Of a stretch of DNA of 64,000 nucleotides, positions 44,034 through 53,232 are shown one piece after another. Positions within the stretch are counted from its first letter, which is position 1. The number at the start of each line of letters is the position of its first letter. The notes below the pieces were generated by a model, which was not told the origin of the DNA, searched no databases, and saw only the letters and a program-made list of their open reading frames with translations. Both the position numbers and the translations under genes were made by a program. Source of the DNA: Acetobacteraceae bacterium (lineage in GTDB: Bacteria; Pseudomonadota; Alphaproteobacteria; Acetobacterales; Acetobacteraceae); contig JASHOA010000024.1 of NCBI GenBank assembly GCA_030041375.1, positions 124,001-188,000 on the forward strand. The letters are read 5' to 3'.

Positions 44034-45116
44034 CTACTGGATCCGGTCGATCTGGTTTTCGCTGAGGGCGCGGATGAAAGTGGGCAGCGGTATGAAGTGC
44101 ACGGCATCGAGGAAATGCGGCGCGTTCCCTCCTTCGGGCGAGATCGTCCACAGCAGGAAATTCCGGATCGCCGCCGCCGTTGCTGCGTCGGGTTGCTGCG
44201 CCGAGACCATCGCGTATTCGTAATTGATGAGCGGATAGGAGTCTTCGCCCGGCGCGAAGACGAGGCTGAGCCGCTCGTCCGGCGGCGTGCGCGGATCGAG
44301 CTTCGAGGCGCCGGCGGTCACGGTCTCTCTCGTCGGGAGCAGAAACCGGCCGGCCTGGTTCCGAAGCATTGCCGTCCCGAGCCCGGCCTTTGCGATCGCG
44401 TCACGGAAGCTGATGCCGACATAACCGACCGAGCAGGGCGTTGCCGCCAGCGCCTTCAAAACGCCCTCGTTACCCGCGAGCGCCTGCGCGCCGGGCACCT
44501 TGGGCCAATCGACCGTCGTGCCGTAGCCGATCGCATAATCCCAGGCAAGGGCCGAGAAATCGAGGAACTGCGTGAAAATGAAGGTGTCGCCGGAAGCATC
44601 AGCCCGCCGCAAAGGAACGATTGTGCAATGTGGCAGGTGCCGGCCCGGGTTCATGGCGGTGATGGCCGGCGCATCCCAGGTCTTGACACCGCCGCGGTAG
44701 ATGGCGGCCAGGGTCGGCCCGTCGAGCCTGAGGTGCATGCCGTTCAGGCCCGGCAGATTGTAGTTCACCATCTGAGCGGAAATCGCGAGCGGGATATTGA
44801 GGATGTGACGATGGCGCTCGGTATCCTCGTCGGACATGTAGGCGTCCGAGGCGCCGATCTCTACCCTCCCCGCGATGGCCTGGGAAATCCCCTGCCCGGA
44901 ACCGGTGGCGCCGGTCTCGATGGTCGTGCCGGGATTGGCGGTGGCGTAGGCCGTGCTCCAGAGCTGGAACAGCGGGTACAGCAAAGTCGAGCCGGTTTCG
45001 TGCAGCGAGCGGCCCGCCGCCCCTGCCGCCGGTGCGCCGGAGAACGAGGCGAGAGCGAGCAAGGCCAGCAAGCGCCAGAGAACGGCGCGCCGGCCGGAGT
45101 GCGATGCGTATTTCAT
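44034..45116 (-). CDS. pstS: PstS-like phosphate-binding protein
   Basis: The 360-residue precursor has a signal peptide (VLWRLLALLALASFSGAPAAGAAG). The phosphate-binding fold shows ETGSTLLYPLFQLW, IETGATGSGQGISQA, EIGASDAYMS and DASGDTFIFTQFL, the phosphate-contacting Ser/Thr/Asp sets. The usual PstCAB-PhoU genes are not adjacent. Instead its ATG overlaps the stop codon of an MFS transporter (ATGA), coupling the two. A divergent phosphoesterase gene lies beyond the MFS gene. The arrangement suggests phosphate scavenging with a secondary transporter, which is inference. Confidence 0.85.
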   Translation of the reverse strand: MKYASHSGRRAVLWRLLALLALASFSGAPAAGAAGRSLHETGSTLLYPLFQLWSTAYATANPGTTIETGATGSGQGISQAIAGRVEIGASDAYMSDEDTERHRHILNIPLAISAQMVNYNLPGLNGMHLRLDGPTLAAIYRGGVKTWDAPAITAMNPGRHLPHCTIVPLRRADASGDTFIFTQFLDFSALAWDYAIGYGTTVDWPKVPGAQALAGNEGVLKALAATPCSVGYVGISFRDAIAKAGLGTAMLRNQAGRFLLPTRETVTAGASKLDPRTPPDERLSLVFAPGEDSYPLINYEYAMVSAQQPDAATAAAIRNFLLWTISPEGGNAPHFLDAVHFIPLPTFIRALSENQIDRIQ

Positions 45117-46600
45117 CTTCCGACCTTGGAGAGATTGACCCCGGTGGTCTCGATTCGGTACTGCCAGGTCACGATCGCACCCAGGATCGACGTCACCACC
45201 AGCCCGTAGAGCAGCAGGCGGGTGCCGATGGCGGTCAGCAGGATCGGAAACAGGAACGCCGTGGCCACAGCGCCGATCTTGGCGAACGCCGCCGCGAATC
45301 CGGCTCCCATGCCGCGCACCTCGGTCGGGAAAACCTCGCCGGCAAGCAGGTAGGTTTGCGCGTTGGGCCCGACATTGGTCATGAAATTGAACAGCATGAA
45401 GCCGGCGAAAATGAGCTGGATCTGCGCCGGACCGGCGAAATCGATCGAGAAGGAGGCGATCAGGAGGCCGACGGCGCAGCCGATGAATCCCAGGATCTGC
45501 AGCCGGATGCGCCCGACACGGTCGGCGAGGAAAACGGCGCAGAGGATGCCAACGATCAGCAGCACGTTGATCATTGCCGCACCCTTGGCCGCCAGGATGA
45601 TGTTGTCGATGACGTCGCTCAAGCTCCGCACGTGATCGGCCGGCCCGCCGAGCGCCGCGGCGAGGATGGTCGGCGTGAAGATGCCGATGCCGTAGGTGCC
45701 GAGATCCTGCAGGAACCACGGGACCGAAGCGAAGATCGTGGCGCGGCGGCTGCGTTCGCTGAAGAGCGCGGTGAACGACGGCCTCGCCGACCCGTTCGCC
45801 GAGTGATGGCTCTCCGCGCGCCCGAGCCTGACCTCCTTCGGGTATTCCGGCCGCCGCGCCAGGAGCCGCACGGCTGCCTTCTCCGCCGCTTCGAGAGCGC
45901 CGCGCACCGCGAGCCAGTTGGCGCTTTCGGTGATGAAGAACCGGCCGATCGTGACGGCGATGGCCGGCACGATCGCGGTTGCATACATCCACCGCCATGC
46001 ATCCAGGTCAGGGACCAGGACGAGGGTGAGGCAGCCGACGCCGGTGCCGGCCAGCGCGCCCACGGCCTGGAAGCCGAACGCCGCGAGGACAAGCTTGCCG
46101 CGGTTGGCGCTCGGGATGCTCTCCGAGATGATCATGTGCGCGGTCGGATAGTCGCAGCCGAGTGCCAGCCCGAGGCCGAACAGGCAGATCACCAGGGAGA
46201 GGAAATTCTCGGCCAGGATCAGCAGGGCAAGGAAGGCGCAGAACACGATCATCTCAGCCACGAACATCCGTTTGCGGCCGAAATAGTCAGAGAGCCCGCC
46301 GAGAAGGATGGCGCCGATCAGAATCCCGAACAGGCTCGCGGCGCTGATAAAGCCGTTCTGAGCGGGGCCGATGTGGAACTGCCGCGCGATCAGCGGCAGC
46401 GCGACGCCGGTCATGAAGACGACGTATCCCTCGAAGAACTTGCCGGCGGCGGCAAGCCCCCAGATCCGCCACTGCATGCCGGTCATCGGAATGGAGGCAA
46501 GGCTGGTGCCGTCGGGCCAGACCGGGCGCTCGTCGATATAGTCCTGCACCGAGCGACCGGCGGATTGCGCCGCCGGTGCGGTGGCACCTGCTTCGTTCAT
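45113..46600 (-). CDS. MFS transporter (sugar/acid:H+ symporter family)
   Basis: The 495-residue protein has twelve predicted helices and MFS signatures: LLGGLSDYFGRKRMF between helices 2 and 3, FLADRVGRIRLQ in the second half, and GEVFPTEVRGMGAG near helix 10. The Pht1/SP-like layout with an extended central loop is compatible with phosphate, organic acid or sugar import. ATG at 46600 is chosen; 46624 is an alternative. It is translationally coupled to pstS, favouring phosphate or a phosphorylated compound. Confidence 0.85.
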   Translation of the reverse strand: MNEAGATAPAAQSAGRSVQDYIDERPVWPDGTSLASIPMTGMQWRIWGLAAAGKFFEGYVVFMTGVALPLIARQFHIGPAQNGFISAASLFGILIGAILLGGLSDYFGRKRMFVAEMIVFCAFLALLILAENFLSLVICLFGLGLALGCDYPTAHMIISESIPSANRGKLVLAAFGFQAVGALAGTGVGCLTLVLVPDLDAWRWMYATAIVPAIAVTIGRFFITESANWLAVRGALEAAEKAAVRLLARRPEYPKEVRLGRAESHHSANGSARPSFTALFSERSRRATIFASVPWFLQDLGTYGIGIFTPTILAAALGGPADHVRSLSDVIDNIILAAKGAAMINVLLIVGILCAVFLADRVGRIRLQILGFIGCAVGLLIASFSIDFAGPAQIQLIFAGFMLFNFMTNVGPNAQTYLLAGEVFPTEVRGMGAGFAAAFAKIGAVATAFLFPILLTAIGTRLLLYGLVVTSILGAIVTWQYRIETTGVNLSKVGR

Positions 46601-46919
46601 GGGGCGTCCCGTTTGGCTGTTCATGCGGCCGAATGGCCACACCACTTGGGGCGAAGTCGGCCACGTCTCCGGCCAACTGGCACGTGAAAGTTTTGTTGCG
46701 GAGGACTGCGGATGGCGGCGTCCAGGCAAGCCGTTTCCAGGTGCTGCGCCGCGGCGAGGAGGGCGGCGCGGTCGGCCGGGATGGGCGGCGATGGCGGGCA
46801 TACCATCAAGAGTTCTTATTCGGGCAGCGGATCGTGTGGTGTAACTTCCAACCTGCCTCACTGAACTGCCGCCCACGGTTCCCGCTGCCCTGCGGGCTCA
46901 TGACGGAGGTTGCACGTCC
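46601..46919. other. Divergent promoter region, MFS-pstS versus phosphoesterase
   Basis: No gene is supported in these 319 nt. I searched for paired CTGTCAT-type Pho boxes and found none convincing. A GGAGG site occurs at 46905-46909, before the plus-strand ATG at 46920. Confidence 0.4.
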
Positions 46920-48098
46920 ATGGCTCGCCATCCCGCGTCACACCATCGATTCCGGCCAGGCGCCGTCAGCGAGCGGCCGAAGCCCCATCATTCCCAGGCG
47001 CATGGCGGCGTGTATCCGCTGGACCCCGTGTCGCATCGCAACACCAGCTTTCAGCCGCTGCCGCGGCCGCTTGGCCAGGCGCCTTACCGCTACGACCTTG
47101 GCGAGGAGGGCCACTTTCCGGAGATCGCGGAGGCGATCACGGGTGCGAAGAAGATGGTTTTCCACGTAGTGGGTGATTCCGGCGGAGTGAAGGATGCGGA
47201 GTTTCAGGGCAACGTCGCGGAAGCGATGTTCAGGCATCTGAGCGACTCGAGGGACAGGCCGCAGTTCTGCTATCACGTCGGGGACGTGGTGTATTTCACC
47301 GGCGCAAAGAACGAATATTACGCGCAGTTCTACGAGCCATACGCCCATTATGATGTGCCGATCTTTTCCATCCCCGGCAACCACGACGGGGAGGTCGATG
47401 ACCCCACCGTGCAGACATCGCTCGACGGCTGGGTGAGGTATTTCATGCAGGCCAACCCGGACGTCGATCCGCTGTCCAAGGATGCGCCACGTGTGCAACT
47501 CAACCTGCCGAACGTCTATTGGACGCTGATCACTGCGTTTGCGACGATCGTCGGCATGTATACTAACGTACCGGAGCACGGCTCGATCGACTCGACGCAA
47601 CAGCAATGGCTCACCAACGAGTTCGCCCAGGCGACGGAGGAGCTGCCGCTCATTCTCGCGCTGCACCATCCGATCTATTCGTTCGACAGCTTCCATAGCG
47701 GCAGTCCCAAGATGGCTGACGCACTGGAAAACGCCATCCGCGACACCGGCCGGGTGCCGAACCTCGTCTTGTCCGGACACGTGCACGACTACCAGCGCAT
47801 CGAGCAGAACATCGTCGGCAGCACGCCGACACCGTTCATCGTCGTGGGCAACGGGGGCTATCACAACCTGCACAAAGTTGGTTCAGCAAACGGCACGACG
47901 GCGCCGGACACGGGTGCGGTACTGAAATATGGGAAGGAGACCTGGGGCTTCCTGACGCTGACGATCGATCACGACAGCATCGCGGGCGTAACAACGGAAG
48001 TGGATCGCAACGGCACGGTTAAGGAGAGCGCCGATACGTTCAAATATACGACGAAGCTGCTGAAGCTGGACAACGGCAAGTCGGTGCGGACGCTGTAG
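46920..48098 (+). CDS. Calcineurin-like metallophosphoesterase
   Basis: The 392-residue protein carries the five metallophosphoesterase motifs in order: VVGDSGG, CYHVGDVVYF, SIPGNHDGE, LALHHPIYS and LSGHVHDYQR. These provide the Asp, Asn and His ligands for a binuclear metal centre. No signal peptide is visible, so it is probably cytoplasmic. The substrate could be a phosphodiester or monoester. It is divergent from the MFS-pstS pair, supporting a phosphorus-acquisition context. The C-terminal about 60 residues form an extra beta segment (WGFLTLTIDHDSIAGVTTEV). Confidence 0.88.
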   Translation: MARHPASHHRFRPGAVSERPKPHHSQAHGGVYPLDPVSHRNTSFQPLPRPLGQAPYRYDLGEEGHFPEIAEAITGAKKMVFHVVGDSGGVKDAEFQGNVAEAMFRHLSDSRDRPQFCYHVGDVVYFTGAKNEYYAQFYEPYAHYDVPIFSIPGNHDGEVDDPTVQTSLDGWVRYFMQANPDVDPLSKDAPRVQLNLPNVYWTLITAFATIVGMYTNVPEHGSIDSTQQQWLTNEFAQATEELPLILALHHPIYSFDSFHSGSPKMADALENAIRDTGRVPNLVLSGHVHDYQRIEQNIVGSTPTPFIVVGNGGYHNLHKVGSANGTTAPDTGAVLKYGKETWGFLTLTIDHDSIAGVTTEVDRNGTVKESADTFKYTTKLLKLDNGKSVRTL

Positions 48099-48235
48099 TG
48101 CTGTAGTACAGTGTTTCCATCGTTCGAATCATATCAAGTCGCCCCGTGGGGTTGGATATCGCCGGAGGATGGATTGCATCGGCTTCGTTGCCGCCTCGCC
48201 ATGACAAAATCGGGAGGGAGTTGCCGCGGCGAAGG

Positions 48236-50185
48236 TCAGGGTGGCGCCGCCGGCGCGACGTAGCCATACAATCGTTCGGCTGCCTCTGCCGAAATGAATC
48301 CGGCCCTGAGATCCTCGGCCACGCGCTCCCTCGCCCGTGCGTGCGGATCCCCGTACCCGCCGCCGCCGGGCGTGACCAGCAGAATCCGATCACCGGGTGC
48401 GAACTGGACATTGGAGTACTTGCTGCTCGACACCTTGCCGTAGAGTTCCTTGACCGTGAGCCAGCGGGAATCCCCGGCCTTCTGGATGAAGGTCGCACCG
48501 TTGCCGCCGGGCTCGGCCCCGAACAACGCCCAGGGCTTCACCTCGTGATGATCGCTGCACTGGCTGCCGATGATCGGCACCTCGGTGACCAGAAGCGTCC
48601 GCTGGAAGCCAAGGCCCCCGCGCCACTCTCCGGCGCCGCCCGAATCAGGGATCAGCGCGCAGTTCTCGACCCGCAGCGGAAAGCGGGTCTCGAAGACTTC
48701 GGTCGGATTGAAGCGGCAGTTTCCGTTGATGGAAATCACGCAATTATTGCCGTCCGCGCCAAACCGCCCGCCCCAGCCGCCGGACATGATATCGTAGCAG
48801 GCAAAATACTCTCCGTAGTCCGGGTGGTTGCCGCCGAACACGAAGTTGGTGCCGGTACAGCTTTCGGAAGCCATGGCACGTTCGGGCACGCAGGCGGCCA
48901 TGGCTCCGATCACGATGCAGGCAAGCCTCGGGTGCGTCTCCGTGTTCCCGGCCACCAGCGGCCCCGGATAGTCGACATTGGTCACGCGACCCGGCGGAGA
49001 GACGACGCGGATCGGGCGGAAGCAGCCGGAGTTCTTCGGGATCGTCGGATCGGTCAGGTGCAGCAACCCGTTATAGGTGGCGCCGGTCGTCACCCCGAGC
49101 GTCGCACTGATCGGCCCCTTCGCCTGGGGCGAGCTGCGGCTGAAATCGGCCACGACCTCGTCGCCCTGCACGTGCATATCCACGGCCACGATATAGGGCC
49201 GGTTCTCGATCCCGTCGTTTTCGATGGTGTCCTGGAAGGAATAGGTGCCATCGGGAAATTCAGCCAGTTCCGCGCGCATGCGCCGCTCGGAGTAGTCCAT
49301 CAGGTCTTCGCAGGTCCGGCGGAATATCGCGGGTCCGTACTTGCGGACGATGGCGGAGATGCGCTCGACGCCGAGATCGACGGCACCGATCATCGCCCGG
49401 AGGTCGCCATAGTTCTGCCTTGGCGTGCGGACATTGGCGAGCAGGACCTTCCAGACCTCCTCGACGTCCCTCCCCGCCTTGATGATCTTCACCGGCGGAA
49501 CGCGCAGTCCCTCGTGGAAGATCTCGGTCGCCTCGCCACAGAAGGCACCCGGCACGGTGCCGCCGATTTCTGCGATATGGCCGATGCACACCGCGAAGCC
49601 AAGCAATGCGCCGTCCACGAAAAACGGCTTGAAAAGCGTGTGCTCGGGAACATGCAGGCCACCCCGATAGGGATCGTTGTGGATGATGACATCGCCTTCT
49701 TCGAGCGTGGAAAAATCGATCTCCTGGGCGCAGCTTTTGATCAGGATCGGCATTCCGCCGATCATCGTCGGGCAGAATTCGGCGCAGGCGATCATGTCGC
49801 CTTTCGGATCCGCCAGCGCGCAGGTGAAATCCAGCCCCTCGTTGAAGATCGTGGAGTAGGACGTCTTCATCAGGAGGATGCCCATTTCCCGGCAGATCGA
49901 TACCATCGTCGAATCGAGAATATTCATCATCACCATGTCCGGCGGGCCGTCTCGCGGCGGGAGCTGACAGGTGGCCTCGATCGGAAGCTTCGTCTGCACG
50001 ATCTTAAGGCGCATGTCGCACGCGCCGGAATCGGCAAGCCGCGCCCACTCCACGCACCAGTCAGAACAGTAGAGCGCGCTCTTGCCGTGCCGTGCGCCGG
50101 CGATGCCGCGACCGTAGATCAGCAGCCCGCAATTCGCGCACTTGACGTATCTCTCGATGTAGTAGCCGTTTTCCGAAAACCGCAT
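48236..50185 (-). CDS. hyuB: Hydantoinase/oxoprolinase subunit B with N-terminal Cys4 extension
   Basis: HyuB pairs with HyuA in ATP-dependent hydantoinase, oxoprolinase and acetone-carboxylase-type enzymes. The HyuB core runs from about residue 84 (VMMNILDSTMVSICREMGI) through ALADPKGDMIACAEF, IIHNDPYRGGLHVPEHTLF, and FAPGDRILLVTPGGGGYGDP near the end. The first about 80 residues are unusual: Cys16-x2-Cys19 and Cys40-x3-Cys44 form a zinc-ribbon-like pattern. ATG at 50185 follows GAGGGAGGTCCG. It is 10 nt downstream of hyuA and ends the operon. Confidence 0.9.
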   Translation of the reverse strand: MRFSENGYYIERYVKCANCGLLIYGRGIAGARHGKSALYCSDWCVEWARLADSGACDMRLKIVQTKLPIEATCQLPPRDGPPDMVMMNILDSTMVSICREMGILLMKTSYSTIFNEGLDFTCALADPKGDMIACAEFCPTMIGGMPILIKSCAQEIDFSTLEEGDVIIHNDPYRGGLHVPEHTLFKPFFVDGALLGFAVCIGHIAEIGGTVPGAFCGEATEIFHEGLRVPPVKIIKAGRDVEEVWKVLLANVRTPRQNYGDLRAMIGAVDLGVERISAIVRKYGPAIFRRTCEDLMDYSERRMRAELAEFPDGTYSFQDTIENDGIENRPYIVAVDMHVQGDEVVADFSRSSPQAKGPISATLGVTTGATYNGLLHLTDPTIPKNSGCFRPIRVVSPPGRVTNVDYPGPLVAGNTETHPRLACIVIGAMAACVPERAMASESCTGTNFVFGGNHPDYGEYFACYDIMSGGWGGRFGADGNNCVISINGNCRFNPTEVFETRFPLRVENCALIPDSGGAGEWRGGLGFQRTLLVTEVPIIGSQCSDHHEVKPWALFGAEPGGNGATFIQKAGDSRWLTVKELYGKVSSSKYSNVQFAPGDRILLVTPGGGGYGDPHARARERVAEDLRAGFISAEAAERLYGYVAPAAPP

Positions 50186-50195
50186 CGGACCTCCC

Positions 50196-52232
50196 TCAAT
50201 GGCTGCCGGCCTGGAGGATGATCTGGCCGAAGGTGTCGATCGAGACACGCTGGCCGGGGTTGACGATGGTCACCGAGGCCGCTTCCTCGATGATTGCCGG
50301 CCCTTCGATCGTATGCCCCGCCCGGAGCGCCGCCCGGTCGAACACCGCCACGTCGTCGCGGAGCCCGGCCGGAAAGCCGACACGGCGGCGGCTCATCGGC
50401 ACGGCCGCCCCATCGGCAGGCGCGACGGAGGGCGGCGCGGGCGATTTTGAGCGCGCGGTGAGCGTCGCTGTGTAATTGACGATCTCGATGATCTCGCCCG
50501 GGGTCTTGAATCCGAAGCGCGCGAGATGCGCTTCGTGGAAGGAGTCCCACAACCTCTCGACGCGGTCGGCTTTCAGCGCATCCGTGCCGATCGGCAATTC
50601 GAGTTCGTAATTCTGTCCGAGATAGCGCATCTCGAGCGAACGATAGACCTCGATATCCTCGGTGTAGCCTTGCTCGAAGAGCTCCGTCATACCCTCGGCG
50701 ACGAGGGTCTCCATGACCGCTGTGACCCGTTCCGGGTCGAAGCGCGTGTTGGTGGTCTGTGTCGTGCGCTGCCGGTCCACCCGCGGATTGGTCATGATGA
50801 ATCCGTAGGCGGAGAATTGCCCGGGGTGGTTCGGTACCAGCGCGCGGGGGATTCCCATCTCGGCGATCAGTTCGCTCGCATGCAGGGGACCGGCGCCGCC
50901 GAAGGCGCAGAGGGTGAAATCGCGCGGATCGAGGCCCCGCTCGATGAGCACCGAGCGGAGCGCGCCGACCATGTTGTTGTTGGCGATCCGGATGATCGCC
51001 ATGGCGGTCGCCTCAACCGGCTGGCCGAGTGCGGCCGCCACCTCCTCGATCGCCGCGCGTGCCGCCGCCGGGTCGAGCCGCATGCGGCCACCGAGAAAAT
51101 TTCCGGGATCGAGGCGCCCGAGCAGCAGATTGGCGTCGGTCACGGTCGCACGATGCCCGCCCTTGCCGTAGCAAGCCGGCCCCGGCACGGCACCGGCACT
51201 CTCCGGCCCGACGCGCAGCATCCCGCCCTTGTCGATCCAGGCGATCGAGCCGCCGCCGGCTCCGATGGTCCGGATATCGACCATCGGGATTTGAATCGGC
51301 AGGCCCCATTCGATCTCGAAGGTGGTCGTAAAGCTCTCCCGGCCATCGAGTACCGTGGAGACGTCGGTCGAGGTGCCGCCCATGTCCAGCGTCACAAGCT
51401 GACGGATGCCGGAGAGCGAGGCGACATGCCGCGCCGCGATGACGCCGCCGGTGGGACCGGACACCAGCATGTTGACGGGTGAATCCACGGCCCGCGCGAA
51501 GGTCATCTCCCCGCCGTTCGATTTGATGACGACCGCCGGCGCCAGGATGCCTGCCGCATCGAGGCGATCCCGCATGGTTGCGAGCTGCCGACTCACCACC
51601 GGCTTGAGGTAGGCGTCGGCAATCGTGGTCGATGCCCTCTCGTACTCCTTCCATTTGGGAAGGACTTCGTACGAGATCGAAACCGCCTTGTCCGGTAGCA
51701 CCGCGGTCAGGATTTCCCTCGCACGCTGCTCGTGCGCAGGATTGAGATAGGAAAAGAGGAAACACACCGCCACCGCGCGAATCTCCGGGTCGCGCCCGAT
51801 TTCTGCGGCGATATCACGGAGGGCCGATTCATCGAGGGGCATCAGGATACGCCCGTAGGCATCGACCCGCTCGTCAACCTCGAAGCAGCGCCAGCGTTCG
51901 ACCAGCGGCTTCGGCTTGACCCAGCTCATGTCGTAATGCGACTTGCGATTGCCGCGCTGGATGAACGGAACGTCGCGGAAGCCGCGCGTGGTGATGTAGG
52001 CAACGGTTGCCCCCTTGCGCTCGAGAAGCGCGTTGGTGGCAACCGTCGTGCCGATGCGGATGTTCGTAATCGCCCCGCGTTCGCGGTGCTGCTCGAGGCC
52101 CTTCAGGATGCCGAGAACCGGATCCGCCGGGACCGAAGGCTCCTTCCAGACGTCGATTGCGCGCGTATCGTGATCATAGGCGACGAAATCGGTGAAGGTG
52201 CCGCCCACGTCGATCCCGATCAGCGTTCGCAT
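50196..52232 (-). CDS. hyuA: Hydantoinase/oxoprolinase subunit A
   Basis: The 678-residue subunit has the actin-like ATPase fold of the family: LIGIDVGGTFTDFVAYDHD at the N-terminus, IGTTVATNALLERKGA, VTLDMGGTSTDVS, IGAGGGSIAWID, FGGAGPLHA, and a C-terminal GPAIIEEAASVTIVNPGQ. It activates a carbonyl or imide substrate with ATP. Its substrate may be a hydantoin, N-methylhydantoin or 5-oxoproline; the ABC importer genes just upstream would deliver it. ATG at 52232; the longer open frame upstream is the antisense of another gene. Confidence 0.93.
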   Translation of the reverse strand: MRTLIGIDVGGTFTDFVAYDHDTRAIDVWKEPSVPADPVLGILKGLEQHRERGAITNIRIGTTVATNALLERKGATVAYITTRGFRDVPFIQRGNRKSHYDMSWVKPKPLVERWRCFEVDERVDAYGRILMPLDESALRDIAAEIGRDPEIRAVAVCFLFSYLNPAHEQRAREILTAVLPDKAVSISYEVLPKWKEYERASTTIADAYLKPVVSRQLATMRDRLDAAGILAPAVVIKSNGGEMTFARAVDSPVNMLVSGPTGGVIAARHVASLSGIRQLVTLDMGGTSTDVSTVLDGRESFTTTFEIEWGLPIQIPMVDIRTIGAGGGSIAWIDKGGMLRVGPESAGAVPGPACYGKGGHRATVTDANLLLGRLDPGNFLGGRMRLDPAAARAAIEEVAAALGQPVEATAMAIIRIANNNMVGALRSVLIERGLDPRDFTLCAFGGAGPLHASELIAEMGIPRALVPNHPGQFSAYGFIMTNPRVDRQRTTQTTNTRFDPERVTAVMETLVAEGMTELFEQGYTEDIEVYRSLEMRYLGQNYELELPIGTDALKADRVERLWDSFHEAHLARFGFKTPGEIIEIVNYTATLTARSKSPAPPSVAPADGAAVPMSRRRVGFPAGLRDDVAVFDRAALRAGHTIEGPAIIEEAASVTIVNPGQRVSIDTFGQIILQAGSH

Positions 52233-52266
52233 GCCGTCTCCTTCGTTCTTCTGGTCAGCCGGCGGG

Positions 52267-53232
52267 CTATTGCCGCTCTTCGCGGCCGTAGAGAAGGAGC
52301 AGGGCGAGGATGACGAGGCCGTAGATGATGCTGCGGCCGTATTCGGGCATGTTGAGCGCGAGCAGTACGCTGACCAGCGCGGTGAGGCTGATGGCACCCG
52401 CCGCGGCGCCGACATAGAGGCCGCTGCCACCCAGGATGCTGACCCCGCCGATGACCACGGCGGCGATCGACTGGAAGAGATAGGGATCGCCCATGCCGAG
52501 CGAAGCCTGACCGCCAAAGCCGACCAGCAGGATGCCGGCCAGCGCGGAGAAGACGCCGCTCAGCACATAGAGCGCGACGGTGGTCAGGTTGACATTGACG
52601 CCGGCGAGAAAGGCGGCACGCGGATTGTTGCCGATGGCATACGTGGCGCGGCCGAAGCGCGTGAAGCTCAATGCGAAGGAGACGATGATGATGATGACGA
52701 GCCAGAGCCAGAGGGCGGTTGGAATGCCGAGAAAGACGCCGTGCACGGCCTGCTGCACGATGGGCGGCGCATAGGAGGCGCAGGCCCCGCAGGTCATGCC
52801 GCTGCTCAGGCCAAGGGTGAGGCCCTCGACGATACCGTTCATGGCCAGCGTCATCACCACGGCGGGCACCTCGAACCAGACGACGAAGATGCCGTTGGCG
52901 AGGCCAGCCAGCCCACCCATGCCGAGGGTGAGCAGGATGGCATAGAGGGCGCGGCCATTCTGGCCGAGCGAGGCGGTGGCGAGCAGGATCGCGGCGGCGT
53001 TCAGAACCCAGGGCACGGAGAGGTCGATCCCGCCGATCAGTACGACGAAGCACTGCCCGGCAGCGACCATGCCGATGAAGGAGGAGATGAGCAGGATCGT
53101 GGTAACGCTGGGCAGGCTCGCGAAGCCGGGATGCACGAGGGCGCCGATGATGAAGAGCAGGATGGCGGCGCCGTAGGCGGCGTAGACGCGAAGCACGTCC
53201 CGGGTGGTGAAGAGGCGGACGAGGTTGTTCAT
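52267..53232 (-). CDS. Ribose-type ABC importer permease 2
   Basis: The 321-residue permease is of the BPD_transp_2 class: VLIGGIDLSVPWVLNAAAI, FEVPAVVMTLAMNGIVEGL, AIGNNPRAAFLAGVNV, AAVVIGGVSILGGSG. Its ATG overlaps the stop of the other permease by 4 nt. It contains an unusual CGAC pair in an extracytoplasmic loop (GMTCGACASYAPP). Two distinct permeases in one operon indicate a heterodimeric channel as in AI-2/xanthine-type importers. Confidence 0.9.
   Translation of the reverse strand: MNNLVRLFTTRDVLRVYAAYGAAILLFIIGALVHPGFASLPSVTTILLISSFIGMVAAGQCFVVLIGGIDLSVPWVLNAAAILLATASLGQNGRALYAILLTLGMGGLAGLANGIFVVWFEVPAVVMTLAMNGIVEGLTLGLSSGMTCGACASYAPPIVQQAVHGVFLGIPTALWLWLVIIIIVSFALSFTRFGRATYAIGNNPRAAFLAGVNVNLTTVALYVLSGVFSALAGILLVGFGGQASLGMGDPYLFQSIAAVVIGGVSILGGSGLYVGAAAGAISLTALVSVLLALNMPEYGRSIIYGLVILALLLLYGREERQ

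Noticed and set aside
44034-45998. Apparent 654-residue fusion upstream of pstS
   Set aside because: The extra N-terminal part is the MFS gene read in another frame; the signal peptide and ATG at 45116 define the true start.
46601-46919. Pho box between the MFS-pstS pair and the phosphoesterase
   Set aside because: I looked for two CTGTCAT-like half sites 11 nt apart and found no convincing pair.
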